A DNA stretch of 64,000 bases from Branchiostoma floridae (taxonomy: Eukaryota; Chordata; Leptocardii; Amphioxiformes; Branchiostomatidae). Below are positions 47,331 to 59,030 of the stretch, piece after piece. Every line of letters starts with the position of its first letter. The first letter of the stretch is position 1. The notes under the pieces were generated by a model that saw only the letters and a list, made by a program, of their open reading frames with translations, did not search any database and had not been told where the DNA came from. The position numbers and the translations under genes were made by a program. Location: NCBI RefSeq assembly GCF_000003815.2, contig NC_049979.1, positions 30,637,245 through 30,701,244 on the forward strand. Reading direction: 5' to 3'.

Positions 47331-48531
47331 ATATCTTAAAGACCAAACATGTAATGTTTGTAACTCAATGTAATAATGTAATTAATATTAACTGATGTAT
47401 ACATTGACAAATTTACATTAATTTTTTTGGCAAATACTCAAGCATTAACGCTTGAGACCTAACTTTGGGCTGATTTTTTTCCCTATCCACCATAATCTGG
47501 ATTAAAAACAGATAATATGTGCCATTGCGAACGATTTATACCAAGCATAATTAACAAAGATCCCCAGACTTTGCGTATCGTTGCTTGGCGTGGCAAATTC
47601 CCTTCAAAATCTTGAAACGTGTATTTATTACAGTTTATTCATTTCTATTATACAGATAATTCTGTCCATGATATGAAATGTCCATTATGATAAATTATGA
47701 TAGGGTACAGTTTTCACTTTTTCTCTTGTCACCGCTTGTTTGTATGTAAGTACACATTACTTTTGGTAACGTACGAAGAATTTGTTCAAGAAGGTCCTAT
47801 GTAACAAGGCTTTTATACCCAGCACATGATGACGTTATAAGAACGAAATGGACATCTTGGCGATAAAGTTAAGGGTTTATACATTTTGATAAAACAAAAA
47901 AAAAGTTGTCTAGAATAACGTACTGGATCCCTCTAGAAGAAGGTAAAAGGGGGCCAAGGTATGGAGATAATGAAACATAACGTCAGGAAAACAAACCAGA
48001 CCGGACATTTGGCAGGATATTATATTTACTCTGTAATCTATCGTAGGAAATATGGTCGTAGTCATTTGCATTTTCTATCTAGACTGAAATATTTACTTAA
48101 AAATCCCCATGTTTGGGCTTGTAGTGCTACAAATTCGCTACTATTTAAGGGTTTTCGTATTCAATACAAATCTTGCGGAGACCCTCTATCGGAGATTCTT
48201 TGTAGTACCACGGAGTTTCTTTGTAGTACAGCGGAACTTCGAGGTGTAGCTTATGGGTATAAAATGTTCTTGCTTTTCTTAGAAGCAAGGATTTGGGGCA
48301 ATGAATTTTTTTTTTTACATTTGTTAGCCTTAGTGAATTTGTGTATTGTATGAACGTAAGTTTTGACACCAGTTGTGTTATTTGCTGTTCTATTCTATAT
48401 TCATTCTATTGACGGCTCTTAACAATTTCAATGCAAGAGTGCGTTTATTCTCAGCATTTCCAATCTCATCAGTTTATTCTGAAGTTTTACAATAACTCAT
48501 ATAGTTTCCTAATATGTTCGGTTCTTTTCAT
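47331..48531. other. Mostly non-coding; one 130-codon frame
   Basis: The frame 47961-48353 (plus) has two near-identical 17-base words (gagtttctttgtagtac-like, near 48200 and 48223) and a hydrophobic end. No family recognised. The reverse frame reads YYKETPWYYKESP across the same tandem words. I do not call a gene. Confidence 0.35.
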
Positions 48532-49030
48532 TTAACCCTATTCAGACCGGGCTTTTTTGTTCATCCCTGGACGNNNNNNNNNNNNNNNNNNNNNNNNNNN
48601 NNNNNNNNNNNNNNNNNNNNNNNNNNNNNNNNNNNNNNNNNNNNNNNNNNNNNNNNNNNNNNNNNNNNNNNNNNNNNNNNNNNNNNNNNNNNNNNNNNNN
48701 NNNNNACGATGACGTAATATGACATTTCTAATAACATATGATTTAATTAATGTAACAAAATAGCAGTAATATAGCAAATAAACGTGAAAAATACATTGTT
48801 AAAACCGAAATTAGCGATTTTTGGCAAAACTGCCTTTCAACAAATGGTTGCCATGCCAACACGAGAAACATGAAAATTTGTCAAACTTCGCGAAATTGTT
48901 GTCAACAATATTTTAGGCAAACTCACTAACTTTTGTGGCTTTAGCATAAGCCATTCTGGCCTTATAGGACATCAAAGTGGGCGCAGGCCTCAAAAGCCTC
49001 CCCCCCCCCCCCCACTCTGAATAGGGTTAG
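48532..49030. mobile_element. Family A element with internal gap (A3)
   Basis: TTAA at 48532-48535 followed by CCCTATTCAGACCGGGC. The right end reads actctgaatagggttag (49015-49030), so the right target reads TTAG rather than TTAA. Orientation as A2. A 132-N gap (48574-48705) replaces part of the interior, and the remaining right half aligns with the complement of the A1 left half (gttgccatg-caac, aaatattgtt-ccaacaa in reverse). Confidence 0.75.
48574..48705. other. Assembly gap (132 N) inside A3
   Basis: Run of N where the long G tract of this family is expected. Confidence 0.99.
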
Positions 49031-49130
49031 CTACGGCACGTCGTTGAAGAGTTATAGGACTTAGAAGTAGAGGGCCTCAACCCCTCCCCCCTCCAGGGAT
49101 GACCAAAAAAGCCCGGTCTGAATATGGTCA
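49031..49130. mobile_element. Terminal fragment of a second family A copy
   Basis: Ctacggcacgtcgttgaaga through gaccaaaaaagcccggtctg and aatatggtca matches the last ~100 bases of A1 (23965-24067), directly abutting A3. Only this end is present. Confidence 0.75.
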
Positions 49131-52100
49131 AAAGTGTTATGTTTGGATAACCTTTTTTTTTCGAAAACTGTGTGTTTGCCTAAACCGAAGTAAAATGTTA
49201 AGTTTGGACAAACTCCTGTGATTGTTTAAAGTCATGACTGTAAGATGTAAAGTTGAAGGTTTGTAGAAAATCTTGTTTTTTAAGAGACTGTGTATTTGTA
49301 ATAGAAGTGTCTCTGAAGTGAAGTGTTTGAAGAAAATCCTGTTTCTTTTTCTCGGAACATGTGTGTTTGTAAAAGCCATGACTGTAAGATAAAAAAAATG
49401 TAAGATTCGAAGAAAACCCTTTTTTTGTTTCTTTGTAAAAGACGTGTCTAAAAGAAAAAAAAAATTGTTCTCTCTTAGAACCTGTGTGTTTGTAAGAGCC
49501 GTGTCTGTGAGATGTAAAATGTAAGGTTTGAAGAAATTCCCCCTTTTTCCTTACGTAACCTGTGTATTTTTAACTAAAAGCCGTCAGTAAGGCGTTAAGT
49601 TAAAGGTTTGGTAAAAATTCTCCTTTTTTTCCCGGAAGCTGTGTGTTTGTAAAAGCCATGTCTGTAAAATGTAAAGTGCATGGTTTAGAGAAAATTCTTT
49701 GTTTTTTTTCTCAAACCATGTGTGTTTGTAAAAGCCGTGTCTGTAAAGTTTAAAGTTAGAAAAAATCTTTCTTTCTTGTAGCCGGTGTGTTTGCAATAGC
49801 CGGTGTGTTTGAAATAGCCGTGTATGTAAGATGTAAGGTGCAATGTTTCGAGAAATTCCTCTTTTTTTCTTCTTTCGGAACCTGTGATTAGTAAAAGCCG
49901 TGACTTAGAACCTATGTGTTTGTAATAGCTGTGTCAGTAAGATGTAAATTGTAAGGTTTGCATAGAATTCTTTTTTTTCTCGGAACCTGTTTGTTTGTAA
50001 AAGCCGTTGCTGTTAGATGAAAAGTGTAAGGTTCAGTGAAAACTATCTGTTCTCTCTCAGATCCTGTGTGTTTGTAACAGCCGTGTCTGTAAGATGTAAA
50101 GTGAAATGTTTGGAGAAAAACTTTTGTTTTACTTTGAGAACATATGTGTTTGTAATAGCCGTGTCTGTAAGATGTAAAGAGTAAGGTTCGAAGTAAATTC
50201 TCTTTTTTGCTCCTTCGGAATCTGTTTGTAAAAGCCGTGTCATTAAGATGAAAAATGTAACGTACCGAAAATCCTTCGTTTCTATCTCGGAACCTGTTTG
50301 TTTTTAATAACCTTGACTGTAAGATAGAAAGTGTATTGTTTGGAGGAATGTTTTTCTCACGGAACCTATGTGTTTGCATTAGCTGTGTCTGAAAGATAGA
50401 AATTGTAGGGTTTCGAGAAAATCCTCTGTTCTTTTTTCAGAACCTGTGTGTTTGTAATATTCGTGTCTGTAAGATGTTAAGTGAAAGGTGTGGAGAAAAT
50501 CATCTGTTCTATTTTCTCGCAACCTGTGTGTATGTCAAATCTAAAGTGTGTGGTATGGTGAAAGCTCTTCAATCTTCTTTCAGAACCTGTGTATTTGAAT
50601 TAGCCATGTCTGTAAGATGTGAGGTTTGGAGAAAATCCTCTGTTTTATTTTTTTGCAACCTGTGTGTATGTCAGATGTAAAGTGTAAGGTTTTGGAGAAA
50701 GCCCTTCTAATTTTCTTTCAGAACCTGTGTGTTTGTAAAAGCCGTGACTGTAAAATGTAAAATGTAGGGTCTGGGTCAACTCCTTTTTATCTTCAAACTT
50801 GTGATTTTGTAATAGCCGTGTCTGTAAGATTTAAAAGTGCCATGTTTGGATAAAATTCTTTGTTTTTTTTGCCAAATTGTGTGATTTTGTAAAATCCCTG
50901 TCTGTAAGATGTGAAGTGTGAGGTTGTTTCTTCTCTTGAAACATGTGTCCTTCTTATAGCAGTGTCAGAAAGAGAAAAAGTGTAAGGTTTCGGAAAAATT
51001 GTCCGTTTTTTAACTTGCAGTTTGTAATAGCCGTGACTGTAAGATAAAAAGGGATAATGTGTAAATAAAATCCTCCTTTATTGTGGGAACCTATGTGTTT
51101 GTAAAATCCGTGTTTGTAAGATTTAAAAGTGCAATGATTGAAAAAAATCCTTCGTTATTTTTTCGGAACCTGTGTGTACGTATGCGAAAGATGCGTCTGT
51201 GAGATGTAAAGTTTGGAAAAATTCCCCTTTTTTTTCTCCCGGAACCTGTGTATTTGTGAAAAGGGTGACTTGAGGGCGTTAAGTGTAAGGTTTTAAGAAA
51301 ATCATCTGTTTTTCTCTTGGAACCTGTGTGTTTGTAATAGCGGTGTCTGTATGATGTAAAGTGTAGGGTTTAACGATAATCCTCGTTGTTATTTTCTTCT
51401 CAGAACCTGTGTGTTTGCAAAAGCCGTGTCTGAAAATGTTAAGTGTAGGGTTCAAAGAAAACCCTCCTTTTTTGGTTCTCAGAATCTGTGTGTTTGCAAT
51501 AGTTGTGTCTGTAAGATGCAAATTGTGGGGTTTGGATAAAATCCTCCGTTTTTTCTTCTTTGAACCTGTGTGTAATATCTTTGTCTGTTAGATGTCAAAT
51601 CTAAGATTTTCAGTACCTCCTCTGTTTTTTTCTCTCTGAATCTGTGTTTGTTAAAGCCGTGTCTGTAGGATGTAAAGTGTAAGGTTTGGAAAAACTTATC
51701 GGTTTTTTTTTTCGGAACCTGTTTGTCTGTAAGAGCCGTGTCTGTAAGTTTAAAAGTGCAATGTTTAAAAAAATTCTTTGTTATTTTGGAACCCATTTGT
51801 TTTTAAAAGCCGTGTCTGTATGATTAAATAAAAGTCTAATGTTTGGATTAAATCCTCGGTTTTTTTCTTCGAACCTGTTTGTTTGTAAACGTTGTGTCTA
51901 AAAGATGTATGATGCAAGGTTGGGAGAAAATCTTCCGATTTTTTCTCTCGGAACATCTGTGCTTGTAATAGCTGTGACTGTAAAAGGTAAATTGTAAAGA
52001 TCGGAGAAAATCTCCGGTTTTTTCTCTCGTAACCTTTGTGCTAGTAATAGCTGTGTCTGTAAAATGTAAATTGTAAAGTTTTGAGAAAAGCTCCCGATTT

Positions 52101-53345
52101 TTTTCTCTCGAACCTTTCTTTGTGCTTGTAATAGCTGTGTCTATAAAATGTAAAATCCTCTTTTTTTAAAACCTGTTGGCTTGTAATAGTCGTGACTGTG
52201 AAATTGAAAGCGTGAATAAAATCCTTTTGGGGGGGGGATGTGTGTTTGTAAAATTCGTGTTAGTAATATTTAAAAGTACAATGTTTGGATAAAATCCTTT
52301 GTTTTTCTCTGATCCTATGAGCTTGCAAAGCCGTGTTTGTAAGATGTTAAGTGTAAGATTTGGACAAAATCCTCCGTTTTTTTCTCTCCGAGCCTTTATG
52401 TTTGTTAATGCCGTGTCTGGTGTCTGGCGTAGGGTTTGGAAAAATGTTCCTTGTTTTTTCTCTCGAAACAAGTGTGTTTATATTAGCTGTGTCCGTAAAT
52501 TGTAAAGTATAAGGTTTGGAGTAATTTTTTTGTTCTTCTATCGGAACCTGTGTGTTTGTAAAAGCCATGTCTGTAAATAATAAGGTTCGGAAAAATTCTA
52601 TGTTTTTTTTCTCCATATAGCCGGTGTGTTGGTAATATTTAGTCTGTCTGTGAGATGTAAATTGTAAGGTTTCCATTTTTTTTCAGAACCTGTTTGTTAA
52701 AAGCCCTGTCTGTTAGAGCAAAATTGCGAGGTTTAGAGAAAATCGTTTGTTCTCTCTCAGATCCTGTGTGTTAAGGAGAGACGTGTCTGTAAGATGTTAA
52801 GTGTAAGGCTTGGAGAAAAAAAGATTGTTTTCCTTTTTCAGAACTTATTGGTTTCTAGAAGCCGTGTCTCTAAATGTTAAATGTAGGATTTGAAGAAAAC
52901 CCTCCGTTTTTTTCTCAGAATCTGTTTGTAATAGCTGTGTGTGTGAGATGACAAGTGTAAGATTTTTAGTACATCCTATTATTTTTTTCTCTCGGAATCT
53001 GTGTGTTTGTTAAAGCCGTGTTTGTAGGACGTAAAGTGTAATGTTTGGATTTTTTCGGAACCTGTGTGTTTGTACGAACAGCTTCTGTAGGTTTAATAGT
53101 GTAATGTTTAAAATAATCCTTTGAAATTTCGTGTTTTATTTTTTTATTTTTTAACTCCTTTTTTTCTCTTTGAACCAGTGTGCTTGTAAAAGCCGTGACT
53201 GTGAGAAGTAAAGTTAATGGTTTTGGAAAACCCTCCCTTTTTTCTCTGAAGCCTCTGTGTTTGTAAAATCCGTGTCTGTAAGATGTTAAGTGTAATATTT
53301 TGAGAAAATCCACATTATTTCTCTCTCCGAGCCTGTGTGTTTGTT
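49131..53345. repeat. ~80-bp minisatellite, block 1
   Basis: About 50 diverged tandem units. A typical unit on the plus strand has, in order, a T-rich run with ctcgg, aacctgtgtgtttgtaa, tagccgtgtctgtaagatg, taaagtgtaaggtttgg, agaaaatcctctg. Length varies around 80 because of the T run and small indels. On the minus strand the consensus has no stop codon in any frame, which explains the many open frames here (49912-50379, 51479-51796, 52347-52676 and others). No start, no conserved length and no frame continuity support real proteins. Confidence 0.9.
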
Positions 53346-54790
53346 ACCCCCCCCCCCCCATTATCCAGCCTGGGGGGGTGGGGATAAAAGTGCCCGCGAC
53401 AACATTGACCTCCTATAGCTCCCAAAAGACTTATGCTAGAACAATAAAACTTGGTGAGATTTCCTAAGATATTGTTGGCAACAATTAAAAAAAAAGATTG
53501 GGTTTATGATTATGATTTTTCGTGTTGCCATCGCAACGGGTTTCTGAAAGGCAAATTTGACAAAAATCACTAATTTTGGTTTAACCCTCAAACCACCGTT
53601 TGGGGTCAAAATTGACCCCAGACGTATAGTGATGTGTGCCATTATGACATTTCTGGTTGAAAGCAAATTTCCTCTCATGGGTTTATTTGTATTATTATAT
53701 ATCATTTTATATGACGACGCCATGACGTCATTTAGCGCAAATTGGTCGCCATCTTGAATTGTGACAGATGAGGTCATCAAATTAGCATAAATTATGAATA
53801 TTGAATCTTGAAATTTACGTTGAATTTAAAAGATAACAAGTGTGGTTTGCCAAGAAAACCTTAAAACTTAAATGTTTAAGCCAAAAGTAAAATATTGCGT
53901 AATAAATATGCCTGTCAGAATTCCGTTGCCATGGCAACATGAAAATTGATGAACCTTTTTATGCACTTAAATTGCTTGCTACAACATTTTCTCAATAGGG
54001 ACCAAGTTTGGTGGCCCTAGCATAAGCTATTCAGGAACTGTGTGACATTTAATTTGGTGTGGGAATTAAAAAAAAAACTTACCCGGTCTCAATAGCGTTA
54101 TTGCAAAATGTGGTCCTCATGATCATTTGCATAGATTATGATAATGAGCTAGAACCATTATTACCAAATCATTTAAAAATGTCGCAAATAGATTGTTGAA
54201 GCTATACATATATAAAAATCACAAAAGAGTGACAAAAAATTGTATTTGTACAAAACGCTACGGTAATCTACGTTACAAAAAAAGGTACGGAGGTTTGAGG
54301 GTTAAACAAAGGGATTTTAAGATTTTCCTGCTAAACTAAACTTCTCTTCATATATCTTTAATATCTAACAAATCTAGGTTGAACATTTATAATTCAATTT
54401 TCGTAAATTATGCTAATAATGGTCAAAATCCAAGATGGCCGACAATATCATGATGAAAAGTATAACAAGCTTATTTTCACTCAGATTTCATCACTAATTG
54501 GTATTTTCTTACAGAAAACATTCATATGAACGTTTTTAATCCATTTTCATGAGGTTTTAGCGTTATATGTTGAAAAAAAAAGAAAAAAAAAATCTTGAAA
54601 AATTTAAGGTTGATAATCCAAGATGGCGGATAGCTAAACTTTGATGACGTCATTCTATGACGTCATTTTGATCTCGTTCCGTTGGCTTTTGACAACAGAA
54701 GTCTTATTACACTTAAATATTATTAAAAAAACCTTTATTTGTAATTTTTTGAGTGAGATATTTAGGTATTCTCGGAATTAATGGTAATTA
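53346..54790. mobile_element. Decayed family A-like element hosting another element (G)
   Basis: Left end ccccccattatccagcctgg and the words ctcctatagct, cttatgctaga, aaaacttgg, atattgttggcaacaatta follow the left half of A1. Its interior is interrupted at 53585-54301 by element B1 and resumes with gggattttaagattttcctg, ttatgctaat, ccaagatggc. No clear terminus is left on the right, where minisatellite resumes near 54795. Confidence 0.65.
53581..54305. mobile_element. TTAA-flanked element, family B, complete and nested (B1)
   Basis: TTAA at 53581-53584 and 54302-54305 encloses 717 bp with ends CCCTCAAACCACCGT and the complement of CCCTCAAACCTCCGT. Next to the left end is TGGGGTCAAAATTGACCCCA, a near-palindrome. 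Inside is a reversed family A-like core, including acccggtctcaatagcgtta, a relic of a family A end. The related element H carries an uninterrupted version of the target at 58187-58212, which shows that only TTAA was duplicated. Confidence 0.88.
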
Positions 54791-56735
54791 GGTATCATGG
54801 TGTCTGGTTTAGGGTTTGGAAAAAATATACCTCTGTTTTTTTTCTCTCTCGAAACAAGTGTTTTTGTATAAGCTGTGTCTGTAAGATTTGCGATGTTTAA
54901 AGTGTAAGGTTTGGAGTAAACTCACTGTTCTTCTCCCGGAACCTGTGTGTTTGTAAACCGTGTCCCTAAGGTGTCAAGTGCATGGTTCTCTCTGTTTTCT
55001 TTCCGAGCCTGTGTGTTTATAAAAGACGTGTCTGTTATATGTAAATCGTAAGGTTTGGAAAAACCCTACATTTTCTATCCAAGCCTGTGTGTTTGCAATA
55101 GCCGTGTCTGTAAAATAATAAGTGTAGTGTTTGCAGAAAATCCTCTGTTTTTATCGTGGAACTTGTATGTTTATAAAAGCCATGTCTGTAAGAGTTGAAG
55201 TGTAAGGTTTGGAAAAAGTCCTCTGTTTCTCTCAGAACATGTGTGTTGGTAATAGCCATTTCTGTAAGGTGTAAAGTGTAAGGTTTTAAGTTATGTTTTA
55301 CTTCTAGAACTTGACAGTGTGTGACTATAACATGTAAACTGTAGGGTTTGAAGAAAATCCTCTTTTTTTCTCATAACTGTTGTGTTTGTAAAAATCCTGT
55401 CCGTAAGATGTAAAATGTAATGTTTGGAGATAATCCTCCGTTCTTTCTCGGAACCTGCGTATTTCTACAAGCCGTGACTGTAAGATTCGCAGAGTAATGT
55501 ATGAAAAAAAATTCTTTGTTTTTCTTTCGGAACGTGTGTGTAGGTAATAGCTGTGTCTCTGAGATTCAAAGAGTAATTTTTTGAGAACATTATCTGTTTT
55601 TCTCTTGAAGCCTGTCTGTAGTTAATAGCCGTGTTTGTGATATTAAAAGTGCAATGTTTAACCCGATTTGTGTTTTTGTAATAGCCGTCTCTGTAAGATG
55701 TTAAGTGCAAGGTTTGAAGAAAATCCACCGTTTTTTTTCTCGGTGTTTTTGTAATAACTGTATCTGTAAGATGTAAATTAAAAGGTTTGGATTTTTTTTC
55801 TCGGAACCTGTGTTTAGGTTATAGCCGTGTCTGTGAGATGTAAAGTTAAAGCTTTGGAGAAAATCCCCCCTTTTTTCTCTCGGAACCTGTTTGTTTGTAA
55901 AAGTCGTGTTCCTTTAGATGTAAAGTGTAAGGTTTGGAAATAATCCTCTTTTTTTTTTAGAACCTGTGTNNNNNNNNNNNNNNNNNNNNNNNNNNNNNNN
56001 NNNNNNNNNNNNNNNNNNNNNNNNNNNNNNNNNNNNNNNNNNNNNNNNNNNNNNNNNNNNNNNNNNNNNGTCTGTATAATGTAAATTGTACGGTTTGGAG
56101 AAAACCCTCTGTTTTTTTTCTCGTATTCTATATTTTTGCATTTGCCGTGTCTGTAAGATGTGAAGTGTAAGGTTTGGAGAAAATCCTTTTTTTTACTTTG
56201 GAACCTGTATGCTTGTAAAGTAGTGTTTGTAAAATGTAAAGCTTAAGCTTTGTAGAATATTCTTTTTTTTTCTCTCGGAACCTGTATGTTTGAAAAGCCG
56301 TGTCTGTAAGATGCAAAGTGTAAAGTTTTGAAATAATCCTCTGTGTTTTTTTTTCCGAACCTGTGTGTTTGTAATAGCCGTGTCTGGAAATGTAAATTGT
56401 AAGGTTTGCAGAAAACCCTATGTTTGTGTTTTCTCGGATTCTATATGTTTATAATAGCCACGTCTGTAAGATATAAAGTGTAAGGTTTGGATTACATCCT
56501 CTTTTTTTTCTATTTCGGAACCTGTGTGTTTATAATATCAGTGTTGATAAGACTTAAAGTGTAAGGTTTTTAAAAAAAAAGCTGTATGTATAAGCCGTGT
56601 CCGTAAGATGTACGTGCATGGTTCGGAGAAAATGTCCGTTTTTTTTCTCCAAGCCTATGTGTTTGTAAAAGCGGTGTCTGTAAAGTTTGAGGTTTGGAAA
56701 AAATCCTATGTTGTTTATCCAAGTTTTTGTATTTT
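54791..56735. repeat. ~80-bp minisatellite, block 2
   Basis: About 24 units of the same repeat, with a 100-N gap at 55970-56069. Confidence 0.9.
55970..56069. other. Assembly gap (100 N)
   Basis: Fixed-size N run within the minisatellite. Confidence 0.99.
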
Positions 56736-58410
56736 CCTCCTTTATTTAATACGGCTCATTGTACGATCACCAAATCTGCACGGAATGTTTTGCTAATCGA
56801 GTTTTATAATTCCTAATTTTTAAAAATCTTTATGACGTAATATGACGTTATTATGACATCACTTATTGATTTTTTTGCTAAAACGGGGATTTCCCATAAT
56901 ACCTCAATCAAAAAGTTACCAATAAATACTACTTATCAATATTTAAGTGTTTTAAGACTTCTGTTGTCAGAAAATGACGTCACATGACGTCTAATAACGT
57001 CATACAATGACGTCATCTGTAGTTTAGCTATCCACCATCTTGTATTATTAACCTTAAATGTCTTAACCCTCAAGCACCCGACCTTCTTTTGCGACTAAAA
57101 TGACCGAGTGGGGTCATTATCATAATTTATGCAAAAGATCAGAAGGACCATCTTTTGCACTAAACCTATTCTGACCAGAGAGGGGAATTTTGATGCCCTC
57201 AGCAATCTTTATGTCGCATAGCTCATGAACGGCTACTGCTAAAGCTACGAAACTTGGTATTATATCACTAAATATTGTTAGCAAAATGTTTTTGTCAATA
57301 AAGTAAATTTATCATTATTTGGGGTTGCCATGGCAACGGAATTATGACAGGCATATTTTTGCCAAAATTTGCCAAAAAGGTTTTCTTGGTAAACAATGCT
57401 TGTTTTCTTACAACAGTAAAATTCTATGAAATTCAATGCTATTTTCATGATTTAAAATTTATGATTTATGCTAATTTAATGACGTCATTACTCAAAACCC
57501 AATATGGCCGCCCTTGTTAGCTAAATGACGTCATAATGTCGTCATATTTTATGGTGATGACACAAGTTTTTATGATGATTTAGTTTTACATGTTTGTTAT
57601 CTTCTGAAAGTTCGAAAGGTGATACGATAAGTAGTTAGGGAGTGAGACTCAAATGTTTGTTTTAAGAGCTGCACTTTTTTGCTGGGGTCCGTTTGGAACC
57701 CAGATGGACTGATCACGGACTTTCTTTATAGCTTCCACAGTATTGTACCAATCTTAATAAAAACTTAGGAGAAGATATATTGGCTGACAAAGTCACGGAA
57801 TGAATTTTTCTTCAGATCAAAAATGTTCAAATGGTACTTCAAAGTTTACGCCTTGGGTCCAAATGGACCCTCCTCGGATGTTTGAGGGTTAAATGTCTTA
57901 AGATACATTTTTTCAGCACATAACGCTAAAACCCCATGGAAATAGATTAAAACGTTCAGATGAATGTTTTCTGTAAGAATATACCAAGTAGTGATGAAGT
58001 CCGAGTGAAAATAAGCTGGTTATACTTTTCATAAAGATATTGGTAGCCATCTTGGATTTTGAGCAATTACGTCATCTCATTAGCACAATTTATGAATATT
58101 GAAATATAACTTTTCAACTAAGATGTGTAAGACATTAAAGATATTTGAAAAAAAGTTAAGTTAAGTTAAGCAAGAAAATCTTAAAATCCCATTGTTTAAA
58201 CCAAAATTAGCGATGTTTGTAAAATTTGACTTTCAGTAACCCGTTACCATGGCAACACGAAAAATTATAAACTTACTTCATTTTTTATATTGTTGCCAAC
58301 AATATTCTAGGAAAATTCTCCAAGTTTTGATGTTGTAGCTCAAGCCGTTCGGGAGTTATACGACGTCAAAGTTGGCGCAGGCACTTTAAGCCCCCCCCCC
58401 CTCCACCTAG
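56736..58410. mobile_element. Decayed family A-like element hosting another element (H)
   Basis: Inverted relative to G. Starts near 56740 and ends near 58408 with ggcgcaggcactttaagccc and a C tract; terminal CCCTATTCAG is lost. The words gttgccaacaatattctagg, ttaccatggcaac, ccaaaattagcg, gccatcttggat follow the family core in complement. Element C1 (57067-57888) interrupts it. Confidence 0.65.
57054..57901. mobile_element. TTAA-flanked element, family C, nested (C1)
   Basis: TTAA at 57063-57066 and 57889-57892 around 822 bp. The left end is CCCTCAAGCACCCGACC; the right end is the complement of CCCTCAAACATCCGAGG, so the ends agree for the first bases only. An inner, degenerate family A end (aacctattctgaccagag) lies at about 57165. 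The direct repeat around the element is longer than TTAA: TTAAATGTCTTAA at 57054-57066 and 57889-57901. Confidence 0.8.
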
Positions 58411-59030
58411 TTGTAAATTGTAAGGTTTGAGGAAATCCTCTGTTTTTGTCTTGGAACATGTGTGTTTGTAAAAGCCATGACTGTAAAATAGAAAATGTAA
58501 GTTTTTTTTTGGAAAACTCTATGGGTTGTTTTCCCGTAACCTGTTTGTAAAAGCCGTGTCTGTAAAAGGGAAAGTGTAATAAGGTTTAGAGAAAATCATT
58601 TTTTTTTTCTCTCAGGCTCGAACCTGTGTATTTGTAAGAGCCGTGTCTGTAAGATGTAAAGTGTAAGGTTTGGAGAAAATCCTCTTTTTTTTCAGAACCT
58701 GTGTTTGTAATAGCTATGTCTGTAAAATGTAAAGTGTAAGGTTTGGAGAAAACCCTCTGTTCTTTCTCAGATTCTGTATGTTTGTAATAGCCGTGTCTGT
58801 AAGATGAAAATTGTAAGGTTTGGAGAAATTCTCCCTTTTTTCTTTCGGAACCTGTGTATTTTCAAAAGCCGTTTCTGTTAGACGTTAAGTGTAAGGTTTG
58901 GAAAAACTTCTCTTTTTTCACGGAATCTGGGTGTTTGTAAAAGCCCCGTCCGTGAGATTTAAAGTGCATGGTTCAGAGAAAATTATGTGTTTGTCTGTGT
59001 GTTTGTAAAAGGCTCGTTTTCATTTAAATG
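58411..59030. repeat. ~80-bp minisatellite, block 3
   Basis: About eight units, among the best matches to the consensus in the window. Confidence 0.9.
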
